Shown piece by piece: positions 63,918-64,000 of a DNA stretch of 64,000 bases. Origin of the DNA: an uncultured Roseovarius sp. GTDB lineage: Bacteria > Pseudomonadota > Alphaproteobacteria > Rhodobacterales > Rhodobacteraceae. The stretch lies in NCBI GenBank assembly GCA_947499555.1, contig CANMOU010000001.1, positions 620,001 through 684,000 on the forward strand. The letters run 5' to 3'. The notes beneath the pieces were generated by a model. That model was not told where the DNA came from. It did not search any database and saw only the letters and a program-made list of their open reading frames with translations. The translations under genes and the position numbers were made by a program. Position 1 is the first letter of the stretch. Each line of letters opens with the position of its first letter.

Positions 63918-64000
63918 ATGGGTAACGTGGCGCAGTCCGATATCACCCGTCCGGAACTGACCATGCCGGAGGCCGAAGCGGCTGTGCTTAGCGCCGCCTA
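63918..64000 (+). CDS. N-terminal fragment of a gene cut by the window edge
   Basis: An open frame from ATG 63918, MGNVAQSDITRPELTMPEAE, continues to the end. The TMPEAEAAVLSAAY segment recalls the opening of uncharacterised methyltransferase-like proteins in this group, but 27 residues are too few for a call. Confidence 0.4.
   Translation, partial: MGNVAQSDITRPELTMPEAEAAVLSAA

Noticed and set aside
1-64000. CRISPR array, insertion sequence, prophage or rRNA operon
   Set aside because: No regular direct repeats with spacers, no transposase or integrase motifs, and no rRNA sequence were seen.

Overview
The window looks like chromosomal DNA from an alphaproteobacterium of the order Rhodobacterales (Roseobacter group). 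The evidence is gene content and order rather than any single marker: erpA divergent from dgt, then antiporter-argS-SPOR-nagZ-scpA-scpB; yceD-rpmF-plsX-fabH-ihfA-merR followed by tRNA-Pro; an IscR with a single cysteine heading an iscS-sufB operon; a DksA without a zinc-finger cysteine set; and an olsB gene. No phage, IS element, CRISPR array or rRNA was seen, and base composition looks even by eye.

Layout. 1-4.8 kb: a cut DMT transporter, fur, selO, an acetyltransferase/nucleoside hydrolase pair, and an imine-reductase-like oxidoreductase divergent from a LysR regulator. 5.8-9.7 kb (minus strand): a MoxR ATPase and a CoxE-like VWA protein with a DUF2927 lipoprotein and a 55-residue membrane protein between them. 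9.9-12.4 kb: dksA, a flavin monooxygenase and exonuclease III. 12.4-15.1 kb is the most unusual part: four near-consensus DnaA boxes within 100 bp, then a 117-residue peptide made of five copies of a 20-21 residue unit ending in FTSSL, an unrecognised 356-residue protein, and a DMT exporter that overlaps it by one base. 15.2-25.5 kb: housekeeping genes (erpA, dgt, antiporter, argS, SPOR, nagZ, scpAB, dcd, tRNA-Pro). 25.5-33 kb: merR-ihfA-fabH-plsX-rpmF-yceD on minus, bamE-olsB-ABC-F on plus. 33-37.4 kb: an exopolysaccharide-type locus. 37.5-46.6 kb: gyrA, usg, a Tat lipoprotein, hemB, a membrane protein and mfd.

46.6-56.1 kb is a signalling region. A truncated globin, a class III cyclase-like protein lacking two catalytic residues and a PAS histidine kinase form one minus-strand operon. 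A paralogous hybrid kinase with an OmpR-type regulator lies on plus. Between them are a cysteine-synthase homologue, a PLP decarboxylase and two tiny ORFs. 56.1-64 kb: another DMT exporter, an orphan secreted protein, an alpha/beta hydrolase, and the start of the Fe-S assembly operon (iscR-iscS-sufB plus two small membrane proteins), with an Irr-type palindrome in its promoter region. The last gene runs off the window.

Functional reading. The housekeeping blocks link translation, chromosome segregation, fatty-acid/phospholipid synthesis and envelope building. The repeat-peptide/356-residue protein/exporter trio is the best candidate for an undescribed system: conservation of FTSSL with divergent codons points to protein-level selection, as in multi-core precursor peptides, but no known RiPP maturase is present and the idea is inference. 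The globin-cyclase-kinase operon is the second candidate, as a gas or redox sensing module. All calls come from reading the sequence; no database search was run.
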